Below, piece by piece: positions 50,487 to 58,358 of a DNA stretch of 64,000 nucleotides. The stretch comes from F1-120-MAGs118 sp013360535. Its GTDB lineage: Bacteria; Planctomycetota; UBA1135; GCA-002686595. The stretch's first letter is position 1. Every line of letters begins with the position of its first letter. The stretch spans positions 257,896 to 321,895 of the forward strand of contig JAPKHC010000002.1 in NCBI GenBank assembly GCA_026647215.1, given 5' to 3'. The translations under genes were made by a program, and so were the position numbers. Under the pieces are notes generated by a model. That model worked only from the letters and a program-made list of their open reading frames with translations, was not told the DNA's origin and did not search any database.

Positions 50487-51105
50487 GGCCCGCCTCCGAC
50501 GCCGCGCGCTCGGGTTTCTTCCCGTTGGCCCCGGGCGCGGCGACCTGCGCCAGCGGCTGCTCGAGGTCGGCGCGGCGCACCTTGCTGCGCACGAGCTCGA
50601 CCGCCGTCGCACCCTCCGTCGAAGGCAGGATCCGGGCCGCGTCATGCGGGGCCCGGCCCCACAGGATCCACTCGCGCTCGCCCGCGCGCTCGAACCCCAG
50701 CGGCGTCGCCACGAGCGCCCGCACGGGATCCGCCAGCCCCTTCTCCGGCTCGATCGCCGACAGCGCGAGCCCGTGCTCGTCCACCACCTCGACCTTCGTT
50801 CCGGTCCCCGCCGCCCCGTGCCGCACCAGCCGAAACGGCTCGCCCTCGGGCAACGCGAGCGCCTTGCGCAAGGCCTGCGCCTCGAACTGCTGGCGCTCGG
50901 GCTCGGCGTGCAACGGCGTCAGGCGCCACTGCCCGTCCGCGCTCGTCCAGGCCTCGACGGGCCGCTCCGGGTCGGCGATCACGGGCGGCGCGTTGCGGGC
51001 CCCCGAAGCACCTTCGGAGAGCTTGGCGGCGAGCACGGCGCCCAGCGCGAGCAACGCCGCGGCCAGCGCCAGCGGGAACGTGCGGGACGAGCCCGAAGCG
51101 CTCAC
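50458..51105 (-). CDS. Uncharacterised single-span membrane/exported protein
   Basis: 215 residues from GTG 51105, overlapping the stop of the preceding gene as GTGA. An N-terminal hydrophobic segment (LALAAALLALGAVLAAKL) anchors or exports it. The remainder is a soluble domain with WTSADGQWRLTPL, FRLVRHGAAGTGTKVEVVDEHG, LVATPLGFERAGEREWILWGR and an Ala/Pro/Lys-rich end. I do not recognise the family. It lies between a HEAT-like exported protein and a coiled-coil lipoprotein in a tight operon, so a role in the same envelope complex is plausible. Confidence 0.78.
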   Translation of the reverse strand: MSASGSSRTFPLALAAALLALGAVLAAKLSEGASGARNAPPVIADPERPVEAWTSADGQWRLTPLHAEPERQQFEAQALRKALALPEGEPFRLVRHGAAGTGTKVEVVDEHGLALSAIEPEKGLADPVRALVATPLGFERAGEREWILWGRAPHDAARILPSTEGATAVELVRSKVRRADLEQPLAQVAAPGANGKKPERAASEAGREAVVPPNR

Positions 51106-51893
51106 GACTTGTCCCAGTCTTCCTTCTTGTTCTTGTTCCACCAGCGCTGCCACTCGTTGGGATCGTGCTCCTCGTGCTTGGCAAGCTTCGAGAGCGCCGT
51201 GGTGAGCGGCGCCGCGATCGTGTCGTAGCGCTCGCGCGCGATCAGGTCGTTGACGTTGCTGTCGACCTGCCCCTTGGCGCTCATCAGGATCTTGAGCAGC
51301 GACTCGAACGTCGCCTTGCGCAGCTTCTGGTCGATGTCCGCGTATTCGCCGAGCGCTTCCGCCGCCGCGGCCTGGATCTTCGCGCTCGGATCGACGAGCA
51401 GGTCGAGCAGCGTCGTGCGCCCGGCCTCGGCCTTGGTCTTCCCGAGCTTCAAGATCATCACGCGTTGCAGCGCGAGGTCCTTGCGGTGTGCCTTGTCGCC
51501 GATCCACTTGATGTAGACCGGCACCGACTCGGGCGCCATCTCCCCCAGCGCCGTCGCCGCCGCGAGGAAGAGCTTGTTCTCGCGCACGCCGTCCTGATCC
51601 TCCTGGCGCTTCTCGCCGAAGCACTTGTCGAGCTGCTTGACGACCAGCGCGCGGTCCTTCGGGCCGCAGTTGGGGAACTCCTGCACGAGCTTGTCCATCA
51701 CGCTGATGGCCTCGCTGTCCTCCTTGCCGCGCTTGCCGGCGTGGGCGCCGAGCTTGTCGCACAGCTCCTTCACTTCCGGGCGGTTGTCCGCCGGAGCGGG
51801 CGGGTTCTGGCGCGCGAGCGCGACCTGCGGCTGGGCAGGGGTGGCAGCGGCGGGCGTCGAGAGGGCGAGGACGATGGCCAGAAGTGCTTGCAT
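51102..51893 (-). CDS. Exported HEAT-repeat-like protein
   Basis: 263 residues; AAGGGG precedes ATG 51893. A signal peptide (LLAIVLALSTPAAAT) is followed by helical repeats: VMDKLVQEFPNCGPKDRALVVKQLDKCF, LFLAAATALGEMAPESVPVYIKWIGD, LQRVMILKLGKTKAEAGRTTLLDLLVDPSAKIQAAAAEALGEYADI, TFESLLKILMSAKG. It ends in a basic, Trp-rich tail (EWQRWWNKNKKEDW). It is the first of three overlapping envelope genes. Related HEAT-like exported proteins (see 45908) suggest scaffolding; function unknown. Confidence 0.83.
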   Translation of the reverse strand: MQALLAIVLALSTPAAATPAQPQVALARQNPPAPADNRPEVKELCDKLGAHAGKRGKEDSEAISVMDKLVQEFPNCGPKDRALVVKQLDKCFGEKRQEDQDGVRENKLFLAAATALGEMAPESVPVYIKWIGDKAHRKDLALQRVMILKLGKTKAEAGRTTLLDLLVDPSAKIQAAAAEALGEYADIDQKLRKATFESLLKILMSAKGQVDSNVNDLIARERYDTIAAPLTTALSKLAKHEEHDPNEWQRWWNKNKKEDWDKS

Positions 51894-51959
51894 GGTGAAC
51901 CCCTTCCGAGCGGGGCGAGGTCGTTGCGGACCCTTCCTAGGCTACTGACGAGCCGGGGG

Positions 51960-53324
51960 TCACGCGACAACTCCCGTGCCAGCCAGCACATCCGTCCAAC
52001 CCCGGGCCTTGGCCAGGGTCTCGGCGTCCTCCAGCGGAGGCGACGAAAGCCACGTGATGCCGCCGCCGACGCGGAACCCGAGCTCGCCCCCACCGGTCCT
52101 GGCGCGCCACAGGCCGGTGCGGATCAGGATGTTGAAGGCCGCCTGCCCGCGCGTGTCGATGAAGCCGAGGCTGCCGCAGTAGAAACCGCGCCCCTCGCCC
52201 TCGATCTCGGCGATCACTTCCATCGAGCGCAATTTCGGCGCCCCGGTGATCGAACCGCCGGGGAAGAGCGCCACGAGGAGGTCGCAGGCGTCCAGTCCAG
52301 AGGACACTTCCCCGACGACGTCGGCCATCAGGTGGTGCACGCGGGCGTAGCTCTCGAGGCTTGGGAAACCCTCCACCCACACGCGGCCGGGTCGGCAAAC
52401 GCGGCCGAGGTCGTTGCGCTCGAGGTCGACGATCATCGCGAGCTCCGCCCGGTCCTTCTCGCTTTGCAGCAGCTCGCGCCGCACGCGCGCGTCCTCCGAC
52501 GGATCCTCGTTGCGCCGCGCCGTGCCCTTGATCGGCCGAGTGCGCGCGATACGGCCGTCGAACTCGAGCAGCAGCTCCGGCGAGGCCGAGAGCAGCGCGC
52601 CGCGCTCGAGATCCGCGAAGGCCATGTACGGCGCCGGATTGCAGGCCCGCAGGCGTTCGTAGCAGTCCTCCGGCGTTCCTTCGACGTTGGAGAGCATCCG
52701 GTAGGCGAGGTTCGCCTGGTACACGTCGCCGGCGGCGATGAATTCGCGGCAGCGCTCGACGCGCCGCATGTGCTCTTCGCTCGACACGAGCCGCCGCGCC
52801 GGCGTCGCGCGCCACGACGACGGCGCGCGTTCCCGCTCGAGCAGGGCGCGAATCTGCTCGCGCCGCACCGCGACCGGAGGCCGCCCATCGCCCGGTTCCT
52901 CGCCGAGCACGAGCCAAGTCCTGCGCGCCTGTTCGTCGCGCACGAGAAAGTCGACGTACAGCCCGCCGGTGACGCGCTCGAACCCGGTCGGGTCGGGCGC
53001 CGTATTGACCGGCCGCTCGCCGTGCGCGCCGAGGTCGTAGGCAAAAGCCCCGAGAAATCCGCCGTGGAACGGCCCCGGGACCGCGTCGCCGGGCTCGCTC
53101 TCGAGCTGCGCGAGCAGCTCGCGCGGCGCCAGCACGCTCTCCGCGGGCCGCGGCGGCAGCGGATCGAACCCCAGCACGCTCCAGCGCGACGGATATCCGC
53201 GCGCGCTGTCGAGCAGCACGCGCCGCGACCGTCCCGCCAGCCGACCGAGCGCGTGGCCGAGGTCGAGCCCACGTTGGGCCGGATCGTCGAGCTCGACGAC
53301 CCGCGGTCGCCAGCGGAACTTCAC
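51960..53324 (-). CDS. pabB: Aminodeoxychorismate synthase component I
   Basis: 454 residues from GTG 53324, overlapping the MFS stop as GTGA. The chorismate-binding domain has RCREFIAAGDVYQANLAYRM, SPELLLEFDGRIARTRPIKGTARR, ELLQSEKDRAELAMIVDLERNDLGRVC, FPGGSITGAPKLRSMEVI, GFYCGSLGFIDTRGQAAFNILIRT. The PIKGT signature, with Lys instead of Ala of TrpE, marks PabB, which adds ammonia to chorismate for p-aminobenzoate and folate. It therefore needs a PabA partner, not seen nearby. The gene follows an MFS gene in the same operon with coupled translation, an unusual pairing. Confidence 0.93.
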   Translation of the reverse strand: MKFRWRPRVVELDDPAQRGLDLGHALGRLAGRSRRVLLDSARGYPSRWSVLGFDPLPPRPAESVLAPRELLAQLESEPGDAVPGPFHGGFLGAFAYDLGAHGERPVNTAPDPTGFERVTGGLYVDFLVRDEQARRTWLVLGEEPGDGRPPVAVRREQIRALLERERAPSSWRATPARRLVSSEEHMRRVERCREFIAAGDVYQANLAYRMLSNVEGTPEDCYERLRACNPAPYMAFADLERGALLSASPELLLEFDGRIARTRPIKGTARRNEDPSEDARVRRELLQSEKDRAELAMIVDLERNDLGRVCRPGRVWVEGFPSLESYARVHHLMADVVGEVSSGLDACDLLVALFPGGSITGAPKLRSMEVIAEIEGEGRGFYCGSLGFIDTRGQAAFNILIRTGLWRARTGGGELGFRVGGGITWLSSPPLEDAETLAKARGWTDVLAGTGVVA

Positions 53325-54667
53325 GCCTTCGAGCGCTCGAACGTCGCCGCGAAGCTGCGGTGGTACCACAGGCCGATCAACGCCCCGAGCGCGAGCACGC
53401 CCGCCGACACGAGGAACGGCGCTCGCGAGCCCTGCTGCGACATCACCCAGCCTGCGACGAGCGGCCCGACGACGCGCGCGAGGCTCGCCACCGACTGCTG
53501 CATCCCGAGGAACGCGCCCTGCTGGTCGACCGGCGCCGCACGCGAGAGCAGCGAGCTCACCGACGGGTTCGACAGGCCGAAGCCGAAGGGCATCACGACA
53601 CAGCCGACGATCACCCATGTGAACGTCGGAGCGAGCCCGACGATCGCGAGGCCCAGGCCCAGCAGCGTCGGCCCGATGAACACGAGGCGCGTCTCGCCGA
53701 GCTTCGGCGCGATGCGCCGGATCAGGCCGCCCTGAATGACCGCGGAGATCATGCCGACCACGAACAGGTAGCGGCCCGCGTAGGGTGCCGCCGCCATCTT
53801 CTGCGCGAGGCTCGCGCTCTCGATCGCCGTGTCCATCCCGAATTTCGCCGGGAAATTCGCCAGTCCGAACAGGATGAACATGCTCTCGAAGCCGGCGAAG
53901 GCCATCACGAACAGGAACGCGAGCACGAGCACGCCGCCGATGCGCGGCTCCGCCACGGCCTTGCGCAGCTGGTCGCCGCCGTAGGCGCGCGAGGAACTGT
54001 GGCGCACGGGCTCGGGCAGCTTGAAGTAGCCGAACAACGCCGCGGCGAGCGAGAGCCCGGCGGCCGCGAGACCCGGCGCGTGGATCGAGTGCCGCGTCAG
54101 CTCGCCGCCGAGCGCCGGACCGAGCGTGAAGCCCAGCCCGAAGGCCGCACCGACGAGCCCGAGGCCCTTCGTGCGATTCTCCGCCGTCGTCACGTCCGCG
54201 ATGTAGGCGTTGGCGGTCGAGACATTCGCGCCGAAGAACCCCGCGAGCATGCGCGAGGCGAACAGCATGAACAGGATCTGGCGCGGGCTCGCGTCCTCGC
54301 CCGACACGGCCTGCGAGAAGGCGTTGGCGAGCGCGTCCGAGTAGGCGAAGGCGAGGTACGCGAGCGCCGTGCCGACGAGGCCGCCGATCAGGACCGGCCG
54401 CCGCCCAATGCGGTCGGAGAGCCGCCCCCACATCGGGGCGAACAGGAATTGCATGCCGCTGAAGCACGCGAACAAGAGGCCCAGCTCGGTCTCGCTCGCC
54501 TCGTAGGCCGTCGAGTAGATCGGGAGCAGCGGGATCACGATCCCGAAGCCCAGCAGGTCGATGAAGACGGTCAGGAAGATGAACAGCAGCGGGGAGCGGC
54601 CGGCCGGGCTGGCCCCGACGGGCCCCTGGGCGGCGGGGTTGGCTTGCTTCGGGCTGGGTGCGGACAT
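53321..54667 (-). CDS. MFS transporter of the TCR/Tet family
   Basis: 448 residues with 12 hydrophobic spans. The A-motif GRLSDRIGRRPVLIGG between TM2 and TM3 and the TM1 start FLTVFIDLLGFGIVIPLLPIY are hallmarks of TetA-type drug/H+ antiporters; LGLVGAAFGLGFTLGPALGG carries the C-motif of exporters. It likely exports a small molecule by proton antiport. The N-terminus has a 25-residue Pro/Ala tail. It is the first gene of the pabB operon, and TAGACT lies 9 nt before ATG 54667. Coupling to pabB may be incidental or reflect export of an aromatic compound. Confidence 0.92.
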   Translation of the reverse strand: MSAPSPKQANPAAQGPVGASPAGRSPLLFIFLTVFIDLLGFGIVIPLLPIYSTAYEASETELGLLFACFSGMQFLFAPMWGRLSDRIGRRPVLIGGLVGTALAYLAFAYSDALANAFSQAVSGEDASPRQILFMLFASRMLAGFFGANVSTANAYIADVTTAENRTKGLGLVGAAFGLGFTLGPALGGELTRHSIHAPGLAAAGLSLAAALFGYFKLPEPVRHSSSRAYGGDQLRKAVAEPRIGGVLVLAFLFVMAFAGFESMFILFGLANFPAKFGMDTAIESASLAQKMAAAPYAGRYLFVVGMISAVIQGGLIRRIAPKLGETRLVFIGPTLLGLGLAIVGLAPTFTWVIVGCVVMPFGFGLSNPSVSSLLSRAAPVDQQGAFLGMQQSVASLARVVGPLVAGWVMSQQGSRAPFLVSAGVLALGALIGLWYHRSFAATFERSKA

Positions 54668-54676
54668 GCGCGGCGG

Positions 54677-54682
54677 AGTCTA
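54677..54682 (-). promoter_or_regulatory. Short-leader -10 (TAGACT) of the TCR-family MFS gene
   Basis: Read on the minus strand, 9 nt separate it from ATG 54667. It is opposed by a GATAAG (54765-54770) before the plus-strand gene at 54781. Confidence 0.4.
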
Positions 54683-54780
54683 TCGGGGAGCGCTCCACCG
54701 GACACTTTTTCCGCGTTCCGGTCCCGCGCGCTCCGGCCCCCTCGCGCTCGCGCCGAGGTTGGACGATAAGGCGACTCGCC

Positions 54781-55242
54781 ATGAAGCAGTTCCTGCCGCT
54801 CGCGTTCGTCCTCGTTCCCGTCGCCGCCTTCGCCTTCGCCGGTTCCGGCGCCAGTGCCTCTGGCCCCGACTCCGGCTCGTTCCAGGACCCGCGCGAGCGC
54901 ATCGCGACGCTCGAACGCGAGGTCGCCGAGCTCAAGACCGAGGTGGCCAACCTCAAGCAGGGCGGCGGTGATTCCGAGCTCGCCAAGCAGCTCACGGCGC
55001 AAAAGGCCGACCTGCAGAAGCTGCTCGAATGGGCGCGCTCGCAGGGTCAGGCCGCCACGGCCTTGCAGACCGCGCTCGAGGACTCGCGCGCCAAGGGCTT
55101 CACCGCCGGCATCAATCCGGACTCGCGCGAGGTGCTGCTGACCGGCTTCGAGCAGCTCGCCGGCGCCCTCAAGGTCGACCCGCTGCCGCAGCCCGTCGAC
55201 TCCAAGAAGTCCAACTCGGCCCGCGCCGGCGCAGCGCGCTGA
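54781..55242 (+). CDS. Exported coiled-coil protein
   Basis: 153 residues from ATG 54781, 10 nt after GATAAG. Signal peptide FVLVPVAAFAFAGSGASA; residues about 38-70 form a heptad-rich coiled coil (RIATLEREVAELKTEVANLKQ, split) and about 75-115 a second helical stretch (LTAQKADLQKLLEWARSQG). The C-terminal 40 residues are Lys/Ser/Ala-rich. Not a lipoprotein: no lipobox Cys. It resembles short periplasmic coiled-coil proteins of unknown role. It is divergent from the MFS/pabB operon across 113 bp. Confidence 0.78.
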   Translation: MKQFLPLAFVLVPVAAFAFAGSGASASGPDSGSFQDPRERIATLEREVAELKTEVANLKQGGGDSELAKQLTAQKADLQKLLEWARSQGQAATALQTALEDSRAKGFTAGINPDSREVLLTGFEQLAGALKVDPLPQPVDSKKSNSARAGAAR

Positions 55243-55255
55243 GCGCGTCGCCCGC

Positions 55256-55284
55256 GTGACAAGCTCCGCAGCGCGAGCCACAAT
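55256..55284 (+). promoter_or_regulatory. Promoter of DUF2203/xer operon
   Basis: GTGACA (55256-55261), exactly 17 nt, CACAAT (55279-55284), the best sigma-70-like pair in the window. CACAAT ends 8 nt before ATG 55293, so the transcript is predicted to be leaderless. Confidence 0.65.
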
Positions 55285-55292
55285 CGCCGCGG

Positions 55293-55688
55293 ATGCCGCG
55301 CCGCACGTTCACCCCCACCCTCGCCAACCGCACGCTGCCGCTGGTGCGGCGCATCGTCGCTGACTTGCTCACGCGCGGCCGTGAACTGCGCCAGATCGCG
55401 CCACGCCACAGCGAACCCGGTGTCGCCGCGCGCCTCGACGTGCTCGGGGCCGAGATCGAAGCGCTGGTCGACGAGCTGAACCGCATCGGCTGCGACTACA
55501 AGGACTTCGCCTTCGACGAGGGCCTCGTCGATTTCCCCGGCGAAATCGCGGGCAAGCCGGTGCTCCTGTGCTGGCGCAGCGACGAACCGCGGGTCGCGTG
55601 GTACCACGCGCACGACGCCGGCTTCGCCGGCCGCCAGCCGATTCCCGCCGAGCTGCTCGAAGAGGTACCGGCCGGCGCGCGGCCATGA
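55293..55688 (+). CDS. DUF2203-family protein
   Basis: 131 residues from ATG 55293. It matches the DUF2203 pattern: RTFTPTLANRTLPLVRRIVADL at the start (split), LDVLGAEIEALVDELNRIGC, then KDFAFDEGLVDFPGEIAGKPVLLCWRSDEPRVAWYHAHDAGFAGRQPI (split), with the conserved GLVDFP, CW and W-H-H residues. No function is established for the family; it is small and cytoplasmic. Its stop overlaps the recombinase start (ATGA, 55685-55688), so the two are translationally coupled. Confidence 0.9.
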   Translation: MPRRTFTPTLANRTLPLVRRIVADLLTRGRELRQIAPRHSEPGVAARLDVLGAEIEALVDELNRIGCDYKDFAFDEGLVDFPGEIAGKPVLLCWRSDEPRVAWYHAHDAGFAGRQPIPAELLEEVPAGARP

Positions 55689-56641
55689 GTCGCAGGAGCG
55701 AGCCCCAAGCCGCGCCGGCCGCGGCGCGACCTGCGGGCAAGCTCGCCGCGCACGCCGACGGATACCTGGCGCAGCTCGCCGCTGGCCGTGGTGCCTCCGC
55801 CCACACGCTGCGCGCCTACCGCGCCGATCTCGACGAATTCCTCGCGTACGTGGCCGCGCTCGAGCTCGACGATCCCAAGGAAGTCACGGCGCGCACGCTG
55901 CGCGGCTTCCTGTTCGCGCTCGACGACCGCGGCCTGTCGCGCACGACCGTGCGCCGCAAGCTCTCCGCCGTGCGCTCGTTCTTCCAGTGGCTGCTCGAGC
56001 GCGGCCTGATCGAACAGCACCCCGGCCGCACGCTGCGCCCCGGCAAGGCGCCGCGCAAGTTGCCCGGCGCCGTCGAGGCGAGCGAGCTCGAGCGCCTGTT
56101 CGAAGCCTGCGACACGCGCACGGCGCTGGGGCGCCGCGACCGGGCGCTGCTCGAGTTCGTGTACTCGGCCGGCACTCGCGCCGCCGAGGCCGTCGCGCTC
56201 GACCGGCGCGACCTCGACCTCGCGCGCGGCATCGCCCGCGTGCGCGGCAAGGGCCGCAAGGAACGCCTCGTCGCCGTCGGCTCCAAGGCCCGCGAGGCGC
56301 TCGAGCGCTACCTCTCCGACCCCGAGCGCCCCCGCGCCTCCTCGACCGCCGGCGACGCCGTCTTCCTCAACGCCCGCGGCGGCCGCCTGACCACGCGCTC
56401 GCTCGGCCTGATCGTCGACAAGGCCACGCTCGCCGCCGGCCTCCCCCGCCGCCTGCACCCCCACCTCCTGCGCCACTCCTTCGCCACCCACCTGCTCGAC
56501 GCCGGCGCTGACCTCAAGGCCGTCCAGGACCTGCTCGGCCACGCCAACATCACCACCACGCAGGTCTACACCCACGTCTCCATCGAGCGCCTCCGCAAGG
56601 TCTACGAGCAGGCCCACCCTCGCGCGGGCACGACGTCCTGA
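55685..56641 (+). CDS. xerC: Tyrosine recombinase of the XerC/XerD family
   Basis: 318 residues, ATG 55685 overlapping the DUF2203 stop. The N-terminal SAM-like domain (ADGYLAQLAAGRGASAHTLRAYRADLDEFLAYV) and catalytic domain are complete. Catalytic residues: Arg in YSAGTRAAEAVAL, Lys in VRGKGRKERLV, HLLRHSFATHLLDAGAD, LGHANI, and the Tyr nucleophile in TTQVYTHVSIERL. No inhibitory insertion or Cys substitution. It most likely resolves chromosome dimers with a partner at a dif site; whether it is XerC or XerD cannot be settled. No dif-like sequence was found nearby and no integrated element flanks it, so it is probably a chromosomal Xer. Confidence 0.92.
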   Translation: MSRRSEPQAAPAAARPAGKLAAHADGYLAQLAAGRGASAHTLRAYRADLDEFLAYVAALELDDPKEVTARTLRGFLFALDDRGLSRTTVRRKLSAVRSFFQWLLERGLIEQHPGRTLRPGKAPRKLPGAVEASELERLFEACDTRTALGRRDRALLEFVYSAGTRAAEAVALDRRDLDLARGIARVRGKGRKERLVAVGSKAREALERYLSDPERPRASSTAGDAVFLNARGGRLTTRSLGLIVDKATLAAGLPRRLHPHLLRHSFATHLLDAGADLKAVQDLLGHANITTTQVYTHVSIERLRKVYEQAHPRAGTTS

Positions 56642-56689
56642 GTGCAGTACGAGTGCCGCGCCCCAGTCGATCGCCTCTTGGGATTCACG

Positions 56690-57376
56690 CTACGGCAGCC
56701 AGAATCGCGACCACTCGCCGAGCTCGGCCACGGTCAGTCGCGCGGTTCCTGCGCTCTCGGGCAGTTCGTTCGGACCGCCGCGGCGCCCACGGTAGACCAG
56801 CGTGCCGTCTTCGGACCACGCCATCCAATCGCCAACTGCATCGAACAGGCGGAATCGGCCCCGAACGCGGATCCGACCTGAGGGCCAGCGCCGCTCGCAC
56901 ACATCCGCGCCTTCGAAGCCTCGAACATCCTCCGATTCGACCAGCCACTCGAGGTTTCCAGAAGGACCGATTCCGTGCCACGTCCCCACCTTGGAGCCTC
57001 GATGGTAGGCCCCCGACCAACGCAGGGGCGGAACGCTGGTCTTCATGCGCTCAAAATCGGCTAGGGACTCGAGCCCCGAAACGCGTTCTCCCGCGACGTA
57101 CACGCCCGCGAGCGCCTCGTCGAGCGATCCATCGTGCGTCCACGCCCCGAGCGTGCCCTCCAACGCCGAATCCGTGAACGGGTCCTCCGACACGGGCCGC
57201 CACGTCCATTCGCCGGCGTTCCAGGTCGCGAACTGCGAAAATGGCTCGCGGAACTCGTGCCGCTTTCCAGCGGCCGACCGGTAGGCGTAGACGCTCACCA
57301 CCGGAGACTCGGGCTTCCCGCAGGACGCGCCCGCGACGGCCAAAAGCACGACCACGCCCGAGGTCACGAGCCGCAT
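56690..57376 (-). CDS. MORN-like repeat lipoprotein
   Basis: 228 residues from ATG 57376. The signal peptide ends in a lipobox-like AVAGASC (Cys about 20). After VSVYAYRSAAGKRHEFREP, the second half contains MORN-2-like units: RWSGAYHRGSKVGTWHGIGPSGNLEWLVES (split), RRWPSGRIRVRGRFRLFDAVGDWMAW, SEDGTLVYRG. Periplasmic; related in pattern to the shorter protein at 13447. Its codon choice is less GC-biased at third positions than most neighbours (for example in 56690-56960). Function unknown. Confidence 0.82.
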   Translation of the reverse strand: MRLVTSGVVVLLAVAGASCGKPESPVVSVYAYRSAAGKRHEFREPFSQFATWNAGEWTWRPVSEDPFTDSALEGTLGAWTHDGSLDEALAGVYVAGERVSGLESLADFERMKTSVPPLRWSGAYHRGSKVGTWHGIGPSGNLEWLVESEDVRGFEGADVCERRWPSGRIRVRGRFRLFDAVGDWMAWSEDGTLVYRGRRGGPNELPESAGTARLTVAELGEWSRFWLP

Positions 57377-57506
57377 GGCGTCGACGATCCCAGCCAGCTC
57401 CGGAGCTGTCAAGCCACGGGCGTTGCGCGAAAGCCTCCCGCGGGTGCGCTGCAACCGTCTCCGGAGGCCTTCAGGCGTCCGAGGGGAGCGCGGGGGGGAG
57501 GGAGAG

Positions 57507-57584
57507 TGGTGATCCCAAGGGGATTTGAACCCCTGTCGCCAGGATGAAAACCTGGTGTCCTAGGCCGGGCTAGACGATGGGACC
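57507..57584 (-). tRNA. tRNA-Glu (UUC)
   Basis: On the minus strand the sequence folds as a complete cloverleaf: acceptor GGTCCCA paired with TGGGATC, a D arm with AGCCCGGCCTAGG, anticodon stem CCAGG/CCTGG with loop TTTTCAT (anticodon TTC), and T arm AGGGG-TTCAAAT-CCCCT. The 3' CCA is encoded (57509-57507). It is the only tRNA in the window. Confidence 0.95.
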
Positions 57585-57704
57585 ACCGGAGTGGCTCTCG
57601 CAGCGGCCTTCCGGCCGTTGCGGGCGAGGAAGATAGGGTCGCCCCGGAGGCCTGTCAACGCCGCCGCAACCCAATTTTTCGCGGCGCCGTCAGGACCGGC
57701 GGGA

Positions 57705-58358
57705 TCAGGCCCCGCGCGGATCCAGAGGATCGACGAGCTCGGGGGAGCCGAGCAGCACCCCTCCGGACTCGCGGTCGTCGAAGGCCCCGACCGGCCAGAA
57801 CAGAAGGCCCTCCTGCGCCACGAGAGCGTCGAGGACCGCTTGCGGCGGTTCCGTTCGGCCACCGCTCCAGCCGCGAGCCAGCAGCGGCTCCAAGGAGCGC
57901 AGCGCGGCTTCCGGCAGACAGACCACGAGCGCCTCGATGCCGAGCTCGAGCCAGTCCGCGACGACGTCGACTTCCGCCAGCTCGAACTGCACGGCTCCGA
58001 ACCATCGCACGCCGTCGTCCGTCGAAACGCAGTGCTCTTCGCTTCGCTGACCTCGCGGAATTCGAGGGCCAACGCACTCCAGCCCTTTCCACAACCGTTG
58101 GTGGCGCACGATGCGGTCGTCACGCCGCGGCGAGGCATCACCGAGCAGCAGAACGCGCCTGTACCCAGGCATCACGCTCGCGAGCCTTGCCATCGCGTCG
58201 CCCAGCGCTCGTGCGTGCGCGAGCCGGGGAGCGAGCCCGTAGAGCCACGCGACGCCACCGACGGCGTGCGCGCCACGACTGCGGAGCCGCCCCAACAGAA
58301 ACACTTCGTTCTCGGCAAACAGATCGCGCGCGACCTTCACGTGCGCCCGCGCGGTCAT
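57705..58358 (-). CDS. Uncharacterised protein downstream of eboE
   Basis: 217 residues; ATG 58358 overlaps the eboE stop (ATGA). I do not recognise a family. It begins HVKVARDLFAENEVFLLGRLRSRG, has a strand-like VLLLGDASPRRDDR, a central Trp-rich stretch VRWFGAVQFELAEVDVVADWLELGIEALVVCLPEAALRSLEPLL and ends VAQEGLLFWPVGAFDDRESGGVLLG. No signal peptide, so cytoplasmic. Translational coupling to eboE suggests a function in the same Ebo pathway. Codon use is less GC-extreme than in eboE. Confidence 0.75.
   Translation of the reverse strand: MTARAHVKVARDLFAENEVFLLGRLRSRGAHAVGGVAWLYGLAPRLAHARALGDAMARLASVMPGYRRVLLLGDASPRRDDRIVRHQRLWKGLECVGPRIPRGQRSEEHCVSTDDGVRWFGAVQFELAEVDVVADWLELGIEALVVCLPEAALRSLEPLLARGWSGGRTEPPQAVLDALVAQEGLLFWPVGAFDDRESGGVLLGSPELVDPLDPRGA

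Noticed and set aside
49182..53735. A 4.5-kb plus-strand frame
   Set aside because: It is antisense to five recognisable minus-strand genes (including pabB) and has His/Arg/Pro-rich, non-protein-like composition.
55685..56641. The tyrosine recombinase as an integrase of a mobile element
   Set aside because: It is the Xer type, is coupled to a conserved DUF2203 gene, and no element genes or att repeats flank it. The nearby tRNA-Glu shows no duplicated 3' end in the window.
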